A DNA stretch of 21,087 nt from a virus. Shown piece by piece: positions 20,818 to 21,087 of the stretch. Location of the stretch: positions 1 through 21,087 of IMG/VR virus record IMGVR_UViG_3300027906_000183; one strand, written 5' to 3'. A model generated the notes under the pieces. It was not told where the DNA came from. It ran no database searches and saw only the letters and a program-made list of their open reading frames with translations. The translations under genes and the position numbers were made by a program. Every line of letters begins with the position of its first letter. Position 1 is the stretch's first letter.

Positions 20818-21087
20818 TTAGGATACTACTTCTGAGAAACTAGCACCAGTTCTAGTAGCAGTAAACTGGAGTGTGATGAAGTTGATCGACCTTGTTGGTT
20901 TTACAAAGATTTCAGCAAAGAATTCACCACGATCAATAGCATCAGGTGGGTTGTTGGTAGAATCACAAACAACTAAGAAGTCAACAACACCTCTTCTTGC
21001 TTGTACACCACGAAGATAAGGATTAATAATATTTTTAAATCCCTGTCTGGTGAACTCATCATTCATTTCGAATAGTTGTGACTTAGC
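20818..21087 (-). CDS. 18: Tail sheath protein gp18 (C-terminal part, enters from window edge)
   Basis: Last 89 residues of the contractile tail sheath; the start lies beyond base 21087. The visible end contains RQGFKNIINPYLRGVQARRG, VVDFLVVCDSTNNPPDAIDR and FVKPTRSINFITLQFTATRT, which is the conserved sheath C-terminal domain, followed by TAA at 20820-20818. An in-frame ATG at 21066 is internal, not a start, because the frame stays open to the window edge (AKSQLFE precedes it). It is followed by gp19, as in T4. Confidence 0.95.
   Translation of the reverse strand, partial: AKSQLFEMNDEFTRQGFKNIINPYLRGVQARRGVVDFLVVCDSTNNPPDAIDRGEFFAEIFVKPTRSINFITLQFTATRTGASFSEVVS

Noticed and set aside
1-21087. 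CRISPR array, insertion sequence, integrase or attachment site
   Set aside because: No spaced direct repeats, transposase or integrase motifs were seen. The tRNA is a phage gene in a cassette, not a split attachment site, as far as can be seen.

Overview
This window is a densely packed stretch of a T4-like marine myovirus genome, most likely a cyanomyovirus (Prochlorococcus or Synechococcus phage; a close relative infecting another marine bacterium cannot be excluded). The reasons are the T4 head, tail and replication homologues, their cyanophage-style gene order, and accessory genes typical of that group: a CobS/MoxR-like ATPase, a VWA/HExxH protein and a 2OG-Fe(II) oxygenase. No photosynthesis gene lies in the window, so the host is inferred, not shown. 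Every supported gene is on the minus strand, so transcription runs from high to low coordinates. No gap without a gene exceeds 300 bases.

Reading in transcription order, the right-hand third (21087 to 15035) is the virion block: the C-terminus of tail sheath gp18, tail tube gp19, portal gp20, an acidic gp67/68-like prohead core protein, prohead protease gp21, scaffold gp22 and major capsid gp23. TAAATA-type late promoters (TATAAATA or CTAAATA) precede several of these genes. A strong intrinsic terminator follows gp23.

Next comes a compact cassette (about 14984 to 14021). It holds a 263-residue class II aminoacyl-tRNA-synthetase-like protein with an AspRS/AsnRS-type catalytic core and no anticodon-binding domain. 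Eight bases later is a tRNA gene with an Asn (GUU) anticodon but a long variable arm and a Leu-like D-arm. Near-copies of a terminator plus late-promoter unit flank the pair. This is the most unusual part of the window.

Small genes follow (13977 to 12996), two of them with a membrane segment, then a tail protein of gp19/gp54-like type. The recombination and late-transcription block comes next: UvsY, UvsW, a conserved 152-residue protein, the late sigma factor gp55 behind a good sigma70-type promoter, and the gp47/gp46 nuclease-ATPase pair with small conserved proteins between them.

The left third holds a two-gene VWA/HExxH plus MoxR-type AAA+ module (CobT/CobS-like), a 2OG-Fe(II) oxygenase, a DUF3310-like protein, sliding clamp gp45, a solitary beta-class DNA methyltransferase, and the N-terminus of clamp loader gp44. 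Most junctions here are ATGA, TGATG or TAATG overlaps, which implies translational coupling. The window thus links DNA replication and recombination genes to the late switch (gp55) and to the capsid genes that gp55-dependent transcription would express.
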